The notes beneath the pieces are model-generated. The model searched no databases. It was given only the letters and a program-made list of their open reading frames with translations, and had not been told where the DNA came from. This document shows, one piece after another, positions 50,045-60,902 of a stretch of 64,000 nucleotides of DNA (position 1 is its first letter; each line of letters starts with the position of its first letter). The stretch is from Cornus controversa (taxonomy: Eukaryota; Streptophyta; Magnoliopsida; Cornales; Cornaceae): the NCBI GenBank assembly GCA_026545225.1, contig CM048845.1, positions 33,713,001 to 33,777,000 on the forward strand. The letters run 5' to 3'. Both the position numbers and the translations under genes were made by a program.

Positions 50045-50635
50045 TGTGAGTTGCGCGGCGCGAAAGCGATTGTGAAAAGTACTTTAAAATCTAGAGGGGG
50101 TGAATAGGATCACTTGCTCTTTTGCTTAATTTTTCATATCAATTTAATTTTAAGTCCAATTAATAATTAACCAAACAATTAAAGCAAGTAAATAACTTAA
50201 AGTGCAAGTAAAGAAAAGAATGCACCGAATATACGTGGAAAATCCAAGGCGGGAAAAAATCATGGAGGAAGGCAAAAAACCTCAGGAAACCAATCCACTA
50301 TAGTGAAGCAAAGTACAGCAAACTCTGTCTCAGACTCATACCCCTCTTCACTCTGTCAAGAATCTAGTGTGGAACACCTCAGGCTTATGATTGTCACAAC
50401 ACGTCCAACTGTTGCAGACTTTCGACTAACGTCATGATCCTTACAAAAAGGTTACTTGAAGAACAAAAATACTCAGCAAGTATTTCATTCCCTTCGTAGT
50501 GTGATATGGTCACATTTCTTCCTCAACAAGCAAGAGAAGAACCATCAATCCAATGTTCTAATCAACGAATGATTTGATGCAATCTCTGTATAGCTAATCA
50601 GAAGTAGAACATCATCCTAAATATCACTCATGAAA
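50045..50635 (-). mobile_element. Fragment of a SIRE-like LTR inside the right LTR of E
   Basis: It is homologous to 41144-41740 ('gaggggg' then 'tgaatagg', 'ccaatccactatagtg', 'gtggaacacctcaggctt', 'caactgttgcagact'). It starts TGTGAGTTGCGCGG at 50045. The matching segment of E's own LTR is partly absent here compared with the left LTR. Confidence 0.72.
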
Positions 50636-51577
50636 TATAGATGTGTAGCTAAATCACCGTCTCTAAGCATGGACTATGTAAATCTAGCTATGCATGTTAT
50701 AGTGAAAACTAATCTCAAGCCATCACTTATAGTCCTTGTGAAATATACAAGTGTTTGAAGATTATGTGAGAAATTTAAACATTCTAAGACAAGAAGATAA
50801 ATTACAACACATGAACACAAAAAAATTGTAAACTTATATTGATATAAGGCTCAAGGCAAGAGATATATACACAACAATACATAAAAATTCCCAATTCATT
50901 GAAGTTAGAACATATTTACAAGACTAGGGTCTGTCAAAACCCTAGAGAAGGATTAGTTGATCATGGTGGGCCAGAAGCACTCCATTAACAAAGATGGCCC
51001 ATGCTCAAAATGGTATTCAAGGCCTTACAAAGCCCTCTTTCAAGCTTTCCCTCTCTAGAACTTCACTTTCTCTCTCTATAATTCTATATATGCTCTCTAT
51101 TACAAGAATTGTGATATATCATTTTATTACATATTTTCTAGCTATATATTTGATTTGAGGCTCAAAATATTATAGAAATTCCATTCAAGGATTTATCCAA
51201 GCAAAATTGGACAACTGGCAAGTGAAGAAAATATCTGCAGAAAAATATCTTCTGCAATGCATCGAAGCTGCGATGCATTGAAGCTGTGACTTCGATGCAT
51301 CGATCTCTCTTTCTTCTATAAATCTTCAACTCTTCAGCTTTTGACTCCGGACTTGACACGCCATTCACTATTCCTTGATATGAACTTTTCATGAAGTACG
51401 ATAGGATTTAAGAATGCATTCGTGAACTTATAAAGGAGTCAAATTACGCCAAGTTCTGAGTCTGAACCTGAAATCAACAAAAACATAAAAACACCTACAA
51501 ACTATAAAATATGTGTAGCTATAGGATTAAAATACATAAGTAAAGGTGCAAGAATGTCTAACATTCAACGTTTATCA

Positions 51578-51816
51578 ATTGTAATGTTGTATGGTTGACT
51601 CTAGGTTGTTAGAGTGATATTTGAGCCAAAAATGGATAGGGTGTGAAGTTGAAAGAATTCTGCAAAGGGGCATTTCGATTATGCGAAATAGCCTTTTCCA
51701 TTATCGAAACTTCCTTCGATTGTGTGAACTAGTAATGAAATTTTTGATGGAACCAAGTTCAAATTCCAAGGGAATCTCGATAGTACTTTGATTGAGCAAA
51801 GCACTTCAACCGTGCA
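51578..51816 (+). mobile_element. Fragment of a long gypsy-like LTR
   Basis: It contains 'gggcatttcgattatgcga' and related words like those at 33195-33300, plus 'gttgtatggttgactctagg'. It looks like a piece of the 3' third of a plus-strand LTR, cut by the TRIM array at 51817. Confidence 0.5.
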
Positions 51817-52671
51817 TGTAATGACCCACTCCACCACATGGTATGATATTGTCCACTTTGGGCCTAGCGTGCATGGTTTTGTTCTTAGGTTTTACCCTAA
51901 AAGGCCTCTTACTATTTTGAGAGAATACACTCCATATAAGCACATCCCCTTCTCCACACCCAGTCGATGTGGGATTGAGCACCCTATAGCCTACCAGTGT
52001 GGTAGCTCGCCCAGTGTCTCTCGTACCAGCCCACATCACACCAGCCCATAAGGGTCATCGCAATCCACCCCCTAGGAGACCCGACGTCCCCGTCGGCACA
52101 CCTCTGGTTGGGTTCAACTCTGATACCATTTGTTACGACCCGTTCCACCATATGGTATGATATAATCCGCTTTGGACCTAGCCCGCACAGTTTTGTTATT
52201 GGGTTTTACTCCAAAAAGCCTTGTACCATTTGGAAAAAACACACTACATATAAGCACATTCCCTTCTCCACACCCAAACGATGTGGGATTGAGTAACCTG
52301 TAGCCTGCCAGTGTGGTAGCTCGCCCATTGTCTCTCGTACCCACCCACATCACACCCACCCACAAGGGTCACCATAATCCACCCCCCTAGGAGGCTTGCA
52401 AGTCCTCATCAGCACACTTCCAGCTGGATCCAACTACAATACCATTTGTAACAACCCACTCCACCACATAGTATGATATTGTCCGCTTTGGGACAAACCC
52501 GCATGGTTTTGCTCTTTGGTTTTATCCCAAAAGGTCTCATACCATGTAATACCCCACTCCAACACATGGTATGATATTATTCGCTTTGGGCTAGAGCCCG
52601 CACGGTTTTGCTCTTGGGTTTTACCCCAGAAGGCCTCATACCATTTGAAGAGAACATACTACATATAAGCA
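51817..52671 (-). mobile_element. Tandem TRIM array, left part (LTRs 1-4)
   Basis: LTR1 is 51817-52067 and LTR2 is 52131-52381, both 251 bp. LTR3 starts at 52447 and is cut short. LTR4 starts at 52545 and is interrupted at 52671. Only 63-65 bases separate the units, and these hold a minus-strand tRNA-Met-type primer site ('ctctgatacca', 52118-52128) and a purine-rich tract on the minus strand ('ccaccccctagg'). The start 'TGTAATACCCCACTCC' with 'atggtatgatattgtccgct' is a familiar TRIM LTR phrase in dicots. No coding sequence is present or expected. Confidence 0.87.
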
Positions 52672-52854
52672 TGATAAGTGTTCAATTCTATGCATTTGAA
52701 CCCTCTTTATTACATATGTTAGTTCTATTCTACGTTTATCGAGATATATTTACGGTATTTTTGTGTTTTTGATGTATTACAGGTCTTGTAGTGAAAGGAG
52801 CAAAGTTTGAGGCTTGTTGCAGCTGAAGAGAAAAGTTAGAAATTACAGTCAAGG

Positions 52855-52960
52855 CATCTCGATCAATCGAGATGTTGATCTCGATCAATCGAGATCTCGA
52901 TTGATCAAAATCTTGATCAATCGAGATCCAATCTCGATTGATCGAGATTCTGCAGAATCC
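52855..52960. repeat. Palindromic word block in LTR F
   Basis: ATCTCGATCAATCGAGAT, with 8-base arms around CA, occurs at about 52856 and 52879. It is followed by CTCGATTGATC, TTGATCAATCGAGAT and TCTCGATTGATCGAGA. Confidence 0.9.
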
Positions 52961-54454
52961 ATTTGCCCACTTGCTCACCTGCTCTCCCACTTGCAACAAA
53001 ATCTCCCTTTTTGCACGACTTAGGGGGATTGTCTGACTTGAACAAGACCCTTGGGGACCTTCTTGATATAAAGGGTGCATATATTGATATATATATATAT
53101 ATATATGGTGGGCCCCAAGGTTAAAAAAGGAGCCTTAAAGCACAAAGAAGCCACATATCTCTCATATCTCTCAACACACATCAGATTACAAAGGAGAAAC
53201 ATTCGGGAGAGGAGAAAGAGGAGCTGAACCAGACCAAGAAGCTTCATCTTCTCCATCAATGGAAGAGTGCAAGGCAACCATAAGCAACTAACTCTTCTTG
53301 TCACGCCCCGATTCCCGAGGCCCGGAAATCGAGGTGTGAACCCCGTGAGATCACCCTCACGACATAACCTCCACCTGATCATACAATTCAATTTCCTATT
53401 ATTTTTACGAAAATCGGGCATGACCCATTCTAAATAATCAGCTCCTGGCATATTACACCTGCTTTAAAATTCATATGGACACTTCTGGGCACGTGTCCCC
53501 CCAGCATTTATATCTAAACAATAAAAATGGACACTTCTAGGCCCGTGTCCCCCCAATATTTCTACAACACGCATAAACAATCATAAATATACATGCCTCA
53601 GTCCTTGAATATCCGTATTAAATACATACATCACATGAATAAATACAATTGAAGGAACTGAATCAATATAAATCGCTTTATACATTTAATCCAAATGTAA
53701 AGCATCTATCTATCCACTATCCTGGATATACACTAGATTCTAAGGAATCTAGATACTACCTCTGCAACCGGTGCTGTCAGTCGCCTAACTAACTCCAAAA
53801 ACCAGCAATACCTGCAAAACCTGGGAGGGGGTGAGCTCAAAGGCCCAACAAGGTATGTAGAACCATACTATCACCGCTGCAGCAGGTCGATCCTCACATA
53901 TTCCCAAAAAATATACATGCACTTAAATATATCACAATATTTAAGGCCATGCTCTACCTAGCATGCATAAACCAATGATGTATATGGCTACTCTAGTACA
54001 TATGAATATACAAAATCCACAACGCATGATTTTAGAAATCATTTTCAACATGCTTGAAAGCAGTAAACATCAGGCACCAATATGTATATAGAACATATAT
54101 GTTAACACGTTTACATAAACGATGTAAATCAACTACCACATCTCCTACTCGTCAAGCAGCACATCACAAATGCAATAAGGATGCATTTAAACCATACAAC
54201 ATGCGCAAAAGCAATAGATATCCAACATATATCATGTTCTGTCACAAACAACGCATATATAAGAATGCGTTAAACACAAAGCATGCTTCACAATCGATAA
54301 TGTAAGCAAGTTCACACACACTTGTCCCTCTCTCGGGCTCAACCCGATATCCTAACATGATTCTCAACCAATCATGTGACCTGGAACACCTCCCACAACC
54401 ATCTCACGACCTTGACCTACTCCGCCAACGTCATACTTCCGGGGCAATATTTTG

Positions 54455-54740
54455 GTTTGCCCATTGGTGATTAGACCATATCAGCACCGTCACCAATCAA
54501 TTATCTACTCAAGGTGATTAGACCATATCAGCACCGTCACCGAGTATTGGGTAACTCGAAGTGGTTAGACCATATCAGCACCGCCACTGAGCTTATTTTG
54601 ACTCAAGATGATTAGACCATATCAGCACCGTCACCGAGTCTTAGATGGTTCAAGGTGGTTAGACCATATCAGCACCGCCACCGAGTATCTACCTACTCCA
54701 AGGTGGATAGACCACTGTCACCGAGTATTTACCTACTCCA
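54455..54740. repeat. Minisatellite of dyad units in LTR G
   Basis: About five full units of roughly 48 bases plus a shorter one repeat GGTGATTAGACCATATCAG then CACCGTCACC. Outer arms GGTGA/TCACC recur. The whole sits in the same relative place as the minisatellites of the two related LTRs. Confidence 0.88.
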
Positions 54741-55979
54741 AGGTGACGTAACCGCTCCAACGCCCTCACCGTGACCGAGTATTGACCTACTCTGGGTGAT
54801 TTGCCTACTTTATGACCACAACCATACCCGAGTATTAACCTACTCTAGGTAATTCAACCACACTTCCCCGTTTCCTCACAACGGCCCCATATATGCATTT
54901 CAAACATATAAACACTAAGCATTCAATTTTGTGCTTCACAATGTACAAGCTAGTTTTAAGAAAACATAGTGTACATTTCGTCTCCGCATAACCACACATA
55001 TAATTACCTATACATGTAAACCCACGTACAATCACGTATGTGTCATTTCCCTCCTATACATGCAATATGGATGCATATATACATAGCATAGTACTTTCAT
55101 GCTTCAACCCATGCTTATGAATACTAAAAAGAAGTATCTAACATGTTTCTCATCACATTCCAACACATATATGTTCAATACCTGCATAATACGTCATATA
55201 TGCCAACAAACTCAACCTAGCACATTTTTATCATGCTAGTATCAATGCACACATTCGATATATATAAATAAAGCCAGCATGCATCTCATATTCACATTCT
55301 CACATATAATCACATATATGTCCAATCCTGCATATAAGTCCTATATGCACGTATACTAACATACATACAGTCATGCTCTCATTCAATGCATGTATTCACT
55401 ACAAGTGGCTAACATGCATTCCAATCACAATATATATACACATATATATTACATCACCCACATATGTATCAAGAACATATAAAACACTTAGCACATTTCA
55501 TGCTTTTTAAATACTCGCCAAAAGTTATATTCAACTTAGCATGCATTTCTACCACTGCAACCATATATATATAACCACCTATATATATATATACATATAC
55601 TGAACATCATGCATAAGAACCACATATGCATACAAGACAACATATAGCTAAACAAATATTATTTAGCATGCTTTGTACATGATTTCAATCAATACGATAC
55701 ATGCATATCACAATGCAAATGGGCGATAAATTTAACATGTTACCGCTCCCCAACCCACATATATATATATATAGATACCCACATATATATATATACCCTC
55801 ACACGCCACATATACTCAATATCCACCTGTGCACACATATATATAAGCACATATATATAGGTATACACATACCACATATGATCAAATTAAGACATATGTA
55901 AATTACTTAACGTAAATAAAATCTACGTAAGAGATAGAGGCAAGAATCGACTTGCCTTAGGTCCCGCTCTCAGCCGGTC

Positions 55980-57300
55980 CGTGCCTGCAAATCGGCCTCT
56001 ACCAAGTCCGGTCCAGTTCCGTGTCCAAGTCACCCACGAACCCGCTTTCGTTCCTTCTCTTTTTGTTTCCATGCTTGGTCCAACCTATGGTCAAAGCCCA
56101 TACGATCAATCCCACACTGTCCAACCACCGTGAACTACCATCTCCCTCACCAACCGTGAGCAAAGTCCAACCAAATCATAACCTGCTGTGAATCCCTCTC
56201 GTTCGGATAACCAAAACAACTCACAACCCAACCTACCGCCAAACAATTTCAAACCGTCAGTCAACGCCACCCGGTTCAACCATCAACCACCCAAACAAAT
56301 CGGATGCATCATCCAAACGAGTCATCTTTATCCAAAACAATGGAACCCATAAACCAGCCCCATCCAGCTCTACAAACCCAAGTTAACCATCCAACAACAA
56401 TGCACAACCCACATAACAGCCCAAAAATGTGGCTGCCCAAGCAAAACCCATCAACTACAAACCTTATCCAAATTCACCACAGCCGTGAAGCCATAACTCC
56501 ACAGACCCGTGAGCCACGCTCCTCCATTACCATGGCCGGACATCAATTTCTGACCACCATCCATGTCATTGTCCCAGCTGAACCTTGCACTGCCGGACCA
56601 CCTCCCAATCAACAACTATGGAAGCGAACTTAGCCAAACCATGAACCCAATTATAAATTAACCTCAGCCATCCCAACCGAGAATCACCCAAAGCCGAACC
56701 AGCAACCACCTCAACATAGTCACCACCTGCACACCCAGCCGTGAGAAATCCTTTGGTGACCCAATATAAATCAGCTAGCGACCGAACCCAGCCCCTCCAT
56801 CAACCGTCGGACAGCCGCCACACTCAAACCGTGAGCATCAGCTACAAACGGCCGAGACCAACCCAGCTTCTCCCATGGCAGGCCTGCGAGTTCACCCGAA
56901 ACCAGCCACGACGCCAGCACCTAGAGCCGAGCCAATCCCACTGGAAGAGGACCCAAAACAGACCATACGGCCACTATAGCAACCTCAAAAACTCACCGGA
57001 ACCACCCATCGAACCAGCGAACCAAACCCAAAATTGGATCAACCTCGGCCTCCTCTAGCCGTCGCGAACAGCCGCTCCAGCTACGGCCACCGCCGGTGAA
57101 CCCACGAACCAGCCACCGAACCCCACCATCTTCCTTCGGTCACGCCACCACGGACCATCCGTCCGAACGTCACGGCCGAACCCAGCGGTGCTCACGCCAG
57201 AGCAGCTACCGCCGAACGGGCCCACGAGCCGCCGGAGCGCCGTCGAGCTCCTCCCCCTTCTCGGTTTCTCTCCCCCGATCTCACGATCTCGACCCCTCTC
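55980..57300 (-). other. GC-rich segment in LTR G
   Basis: The base composition jumps from AT-rich with TATATA repeats to GC-rich with many CCG/CGG words. Long frames are open on both strands (for example 56304-56633 plus and 57055-57423 minus), but their predicted products are low-complexity and the openness can be explained by composition. It is most simply the transcribed leader of the LTR. No known domain. Confidence 0.4.
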
Positions 57301-57415
57301 TCTCTCCCCGACTTCTTTCTTCTCTTCTTCCTTCTTTTTCTTTTTCTTTTCTTCTCTTCTTTTCTTTTCTTCTTTTTCTTTTCTTTTCTTCTTTTTCTTT
57401 TTCCTTTTTATTTTG
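57290..57415. repeat. Polypyrimidine tract (TCTTT-rich)
   Basis: About 125 bases of almost pure C/T on the plus strand consist of CTTTT/TCTTC variants, with CT repeats at the start. On the minus (element) strand it is purine-rich. Confidence 0.9.
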
Positions 57416-58499
57416 GTCCACATACTTTCTCAACTAATCCTCCTCCACATATATATGTATATACATTATTTATATATATATACATAACATCATACAATAC
57501 ATGTATTCACATGTATTTTCCCACACTTACTTATATAATTACCAAGATCCCTCTCTATTTATCTATAATTACAGATAGACCCACCTTGTGCATATATATA
57601 TATATTCCTATATATATATATATATCTATATCCTCCAACTTCATATATATATATATAATTCCATATATATATATATATATAACATATTTCCGAATTTTAA
57701 TTTATTCGAGAAAAAAAAAATCGGTCCAGTCCAAAATCACCCGAAACCGATCAAAATTATTCCGGTCCTTACACTTCTACTAGGGTGTTTGTAATTAAAT
57801 GTTGATTATTTAGCCTAGTGACCATGTACACTAATACATTTCTTTTATATATTCATTTGATGTTGAGTTTATTCTTGTCTTAGAGTGGATTCTTTCATGT
57901 GAATGCACAACATTTGCATATTCCACAAGAAGTGCAAATGATGGCTAGATAATGGTGTTTAAATGAATATGTGATGTTTGTTTGTATAAACCATGCCAAG
58001 ACAAGGTAGTTTGGATGCATGTAGGTTCACTTAGAGAGTAGGATAATTAGATAGTTAGTTAGGTTGAAGAGCTATGCTTGTTGAAGATGGATTATGATAG
58101 GTGGACAAACACGTTAATCTTTTGATATGTCATTGAGGTCACAAGCCTAATGACATTGTTAGGCATTTAATTTATGAATCCCATGCTTGCTACACTTATG
58201 AACATGTGAATGGCTAGTGGTGGAAACCAACCCTAGTTCTCTCTCCAATCTTTTACCCTTTAATTTTATTGTTATTTCATTTATGCAATAGTTTTATAAA
58301 CAAAAACTCAAAACCCTATTTTTAGGATTAAAGTGGAATTAATCTTTCTTTAAGACAATTGCGACTAGTCCTCGTGGGATCGATACCCTCTATATAGAAC
58401 CGTATCTACAAAGATTCGTGCTCTTGCGAGTGGTTAAATTATATTTTGATAAAAAGGGCAAAATTAAGCTTACAATATAATTTGAGTTTAGCCACATCA

Positions 58500-58746
58500 A
58501 AGCACATCCCCTTTTTCACACCCAGGCGATATGGGATTGAACACCCTATACCCTGTCAGTGTGGTAGCTCAGTCCAGTGTCTATCTTTGTACCCGCCCAC
58601 TCACACTCGTCCACAAAGGTTACTACAATCCACCCCCCTACGAGGCCCGACGTCCTCGTCGGCACACTTCCGGTTGGGTTCAGGCTCTGATACTAACTGT
58701 AATACCCCGTTCCAACACATGGTATGATATTGTCCGCTTTGGGCCT
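58500..58746 (-). mobile_element. Tandem TRIM array, right part (rest of LTR4, internal, LTR5)
   Basis: It continues LTR4 from beyond insertion F to 58632, then about 65 internal bases with 'ggctctgatacta' (primer-site side), then LTR5 from 58698 to 58746, cut at its border with the Harbinger element. Confidence 0.85.
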
Positions 58747-58863
58747 AAGGAGGTGGACACCGAAGAAAAGAACAAATTGGCAATATGGCATTATTCAACA
58801 TACCAGATCAATTAACCGCATTATTCAAAAATGGGGTGGCAATTGGCAATATGGCATAGGCAC

Positions 58864-60883
58864 TATTAGAAATATAGGAAAAATATATGTATTAAATTGA
58901 TGTTGATGAAGAATACATAAAGGCCTATTTATAGACACATAATCTTATAAACCAAGTTTACTTAAGAGATAAGAAATCATAGTCTTAGATGAATAAGGAA
59001 TCCTAAATAGATTAGGATAAGGGTATCATAATATTAAATATATTATCTAACATCTCCCCTTAAACTCAAGGTAGGTTATATAAAACCAACTTGAGTTTAG
59101 ATACATGAAAGCGATGGCAGAGCTGTGAAGATTCGGCACATTAAAGCATATGGAAGAGCAATATGATTGCTACTGGAGGTGCATGGAAGCGCAATGGCGG
59201 CAAATGGAAGTGAGTGATGACTTCTGGAGGTGCACAGAAGCGCAATAAGACTACTGAAGGCATGCGGAAATGCACGATAACTTTTAGAGGCACATGGAAG
59301 CAAGTTAGTGGCGCACGATAACTTCTGGAGGCGACCATCGGCTTTATCCCCTGCGGTTAATTGTAAAAAAATAACTTCCGTCAAATCAACACCTAACCAA
59401 CTTGTGTTTGGATACATAAAAGCAATGGCAAAACTATGAAGATCTGGTATGTTGAAGCATATGGAAGTGCAATATGACTACTACTGGACGAGCATAGAAG
59501 GGCGATGGCGGCGTATGGAAGCATGTGATGACTTCTGGAGGTGCACGGAAGTGCGGTAAGACTACTGAAGGCGCGTGGAAGCGTACGATAATTTTTGTAG
59601 ACGCATAGAAGCGCATTAGTGGTGCACAAAAGTGCACAATAACTTCTGGAGGTGCATAAAAGTGCATGATGACTTCTGAAGGAGCATGAAAGTGCATTAG
59701 TGACACAGAAAAGTGCACGATGACTTCTGGAGGCGTATGGAAGCAGGTTGATGGCGCACGAAAGCGCACAAGGCTAATCGAATTCTGAAGGCACATGGAA
59801 GCATTAGTGGCGCATGGAACCGCGGAGACATGTGATTACCACTAGTAGGCGTGCGAAAGCGTGGTCAACCAATATAGACATGTGATTACCACAGGAGACG
59901 TGCGGAAGCGACGTGGTCAATCAACACAGACATGTGATTACCACAGGAGGCACATACAAGTGTTGTGATTAATCACGGAGGAGGGTGTAAGGAAGCGCGG
60001 TGCCATATCTGTGAAGATCCAACACAATTGAAGCACTTAGAAGTGAGCGCAAGATGACTACTAATATGCACATAAAGGTGGATTTGCTGACATGGAATGA
60101 CTTGGCCATAAAGAAACTAGAACAATGATCTGGTGAGATTTGGCAGCGATGGATAACAATTTTGGCAGTGGATCTATTATTTTTGAGAAAGAACAATTTA
60201 ATCTCTTCACGAATCTAAGTCAAAAAAAGATAAATTCCTGCATAGAAATTCACAGTCAGGACAGTAGCTTCAAATGCAAATTTGACCACCTTATTCTACT
60301 TAGAATATAGATAAATAAGATATCAAATCGAAGCTCTTCAAATTTCCTATCTTTTGGAATTCATCTTAGGTTGTTTAGATCAGTAATGAAGAAGTTATGA
60401 CCAAAACAGTTTTGTTGTACAGAAAAGAGCGAACTAGATTTTTCAATCTTCGCAAACACAATTCGAACACCACGAATCTGATTTTCTCAGCTAGGGAATG
60501 GTGGGCTTCAAGTCACCTTTAAATTAGTTAAAGGAGACAAAGAATTAGTTGACAACTAGTTGTGTAACGGCATCTTGATTTGGCAGAAACTATTTTCTAC
60601 AATTGACCGCTAGGGATAAAGCCGATGGTGTCATCGCCGACGGTGAGGGCAATGGAAAATGAAGACTACCAAGAATTAGTAGGCTCTAATACCATGTTAG
60701 AAATATAGGAAGAATATATATATTGAATTGAAGTTGATGAAGAATACACAAAGACCTATTTATAGATACATAATCTTAGAGACCAAGTTGACTTAAGAGA
60801 TAAGAAATTCTAGTCCTAGATGAATGAGGAATCTTAAATGGATTAAGAAAAGGGTATCATAATATTAAATATATTATCTAACA
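58864..60883 (-). mobile_element. Non-autonomous copia-like LTR element N with both LTRs
   Basis: The LTRs 58864-59052 and 60695-60883 are both 189 bp (TGTTAGAAATATAGG...TATCTAACA on the plus strand), differing at about 19 positions by eye. Perfect duplications GGCAC flank the element (58859-58863, 60884-60888). A tRNA-Met-type primer site ('ggctctaatacca', 60682-60694) lies beside the right LTR, and an AGGGGAGA tract (minus strand) beside the left. The 1.64-kb interior encodes no gag or pol and carries a tandem-repeat array. At usual plant rates 10% LTR divergence suggests roughly 4-7 million years. Its outer structure looks whole. Confidence 0.92.
59085..59970. repeat. Repeat array inside element N
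   Basis: A roughly 305-bp unit is duplicated (starting about 59090 and 59397, each with 'cttctggaggtgcac' and 'actactgaaggc'). Both units are themselves built of 25-35 base variants of 'cttctggaggtgcatggaag'. 59800-59960 adds three units of about 55 bases around 'acatgtgattaccac'. Confidence 0.85.
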
Positions 60884-60902
60884 GGCACCTTCACAAGGAA
60901 CA

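Larger units (their letters stand above)
43152..51577 (-). mobile_element. Athila-type Ty3/gypsy element E, internally reduced
   Basis: The left LTR is 43152-44499. The right LTR is 49763-51577 and contains a foreign insert at 50045-50635. The primer-site region (about 49740-49760, 'cccaggcaatggcgtcaaaa') is beside the right LTR, and the purine tract is beside the left. Gag and protease parts are recognised at 47190-49010. RT, RNase H and integrase are not recognised. A trace of the env-side end is possible near 46100-46500. It is broken. The flanks do not match, so the insertion site has been rearranged. Confidence 0.85.
53299..57773 (-). mobile_element. Very long solo LTR G (4.5 kb) of the gypsy-like family
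   Basis: On the minus strand it starts TGTAAGGACCGGAATAA and ends CGGGGCGTGACA. Perfect duplications CTTCT flank it (53294-53298, 57774-57778). It shares the tail design and the 'gagctcaccccct' block (reverse, about 53825) with the 2.7-2.9 kb LTRs but is much longer. It carries a minisatellite (54455-54740), many TA repeats, a GC-rich segment (about 55980-57300) and a pyrimidine tract (57290-57415). No internal region or primer site was found. Confidence 0.82.
52672..58499 (+). mobile_element. Solo LTR F (Athila/Tat-type) split by solo LTR G
   Basis: The ends TGATAAGTGTTC and TTTAGCCACATCA are flanked by perfect duplications AAGCA (52667-52671 and 58500-58504). Without the G insert the sequence is about 1.35 kb. 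It includes 'ctcgtgggatcgataccct' and 'cttgcgagtggttaaat' near its end, the plus-strand version of the Athila LTR text. No internal region is present, so it is a solo LTR. Confidence 0.85.

Noticed and set aside
43152-51577. Target duplication for element E
   Set aside because: The flanking bases (TTTCA on the left, ATTGT on the right) do not match and the flanking sequences belong to different elements, so no duplication is claimed.
51817-52671. Cassandra-type TRIM with an embedded 5S rRNA gene
   Set aside because: The LTRs do not contain the 5S internal control text. The start 'ccccactcc' and 'tggtatgatattg' belong to a different TRIM family.
57055-57423. 122-codon minus-strand frame rich in Lys, Arg and Glu
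   Set aside because: It is the translation of a polypurine tract plus GC-rich LTR sequence and shows no recognisable domain. Treated as composition, not a gene.
56304-57437. Series of 100-codon plus-strand frames rich in Pro, Thr and Ser
   Set aside because: They run against the direction of LTR G, overlap in several frames and show no motif. Open frames are expected in GC-rich sequence.
59097-59796. Overlapping minus-strand frames (65-120 codons) with repeated PPEVI-like text
   Set aside because: They are products of the repeat array in element N, shared between frames by the repeat period. No evidence of a protein.
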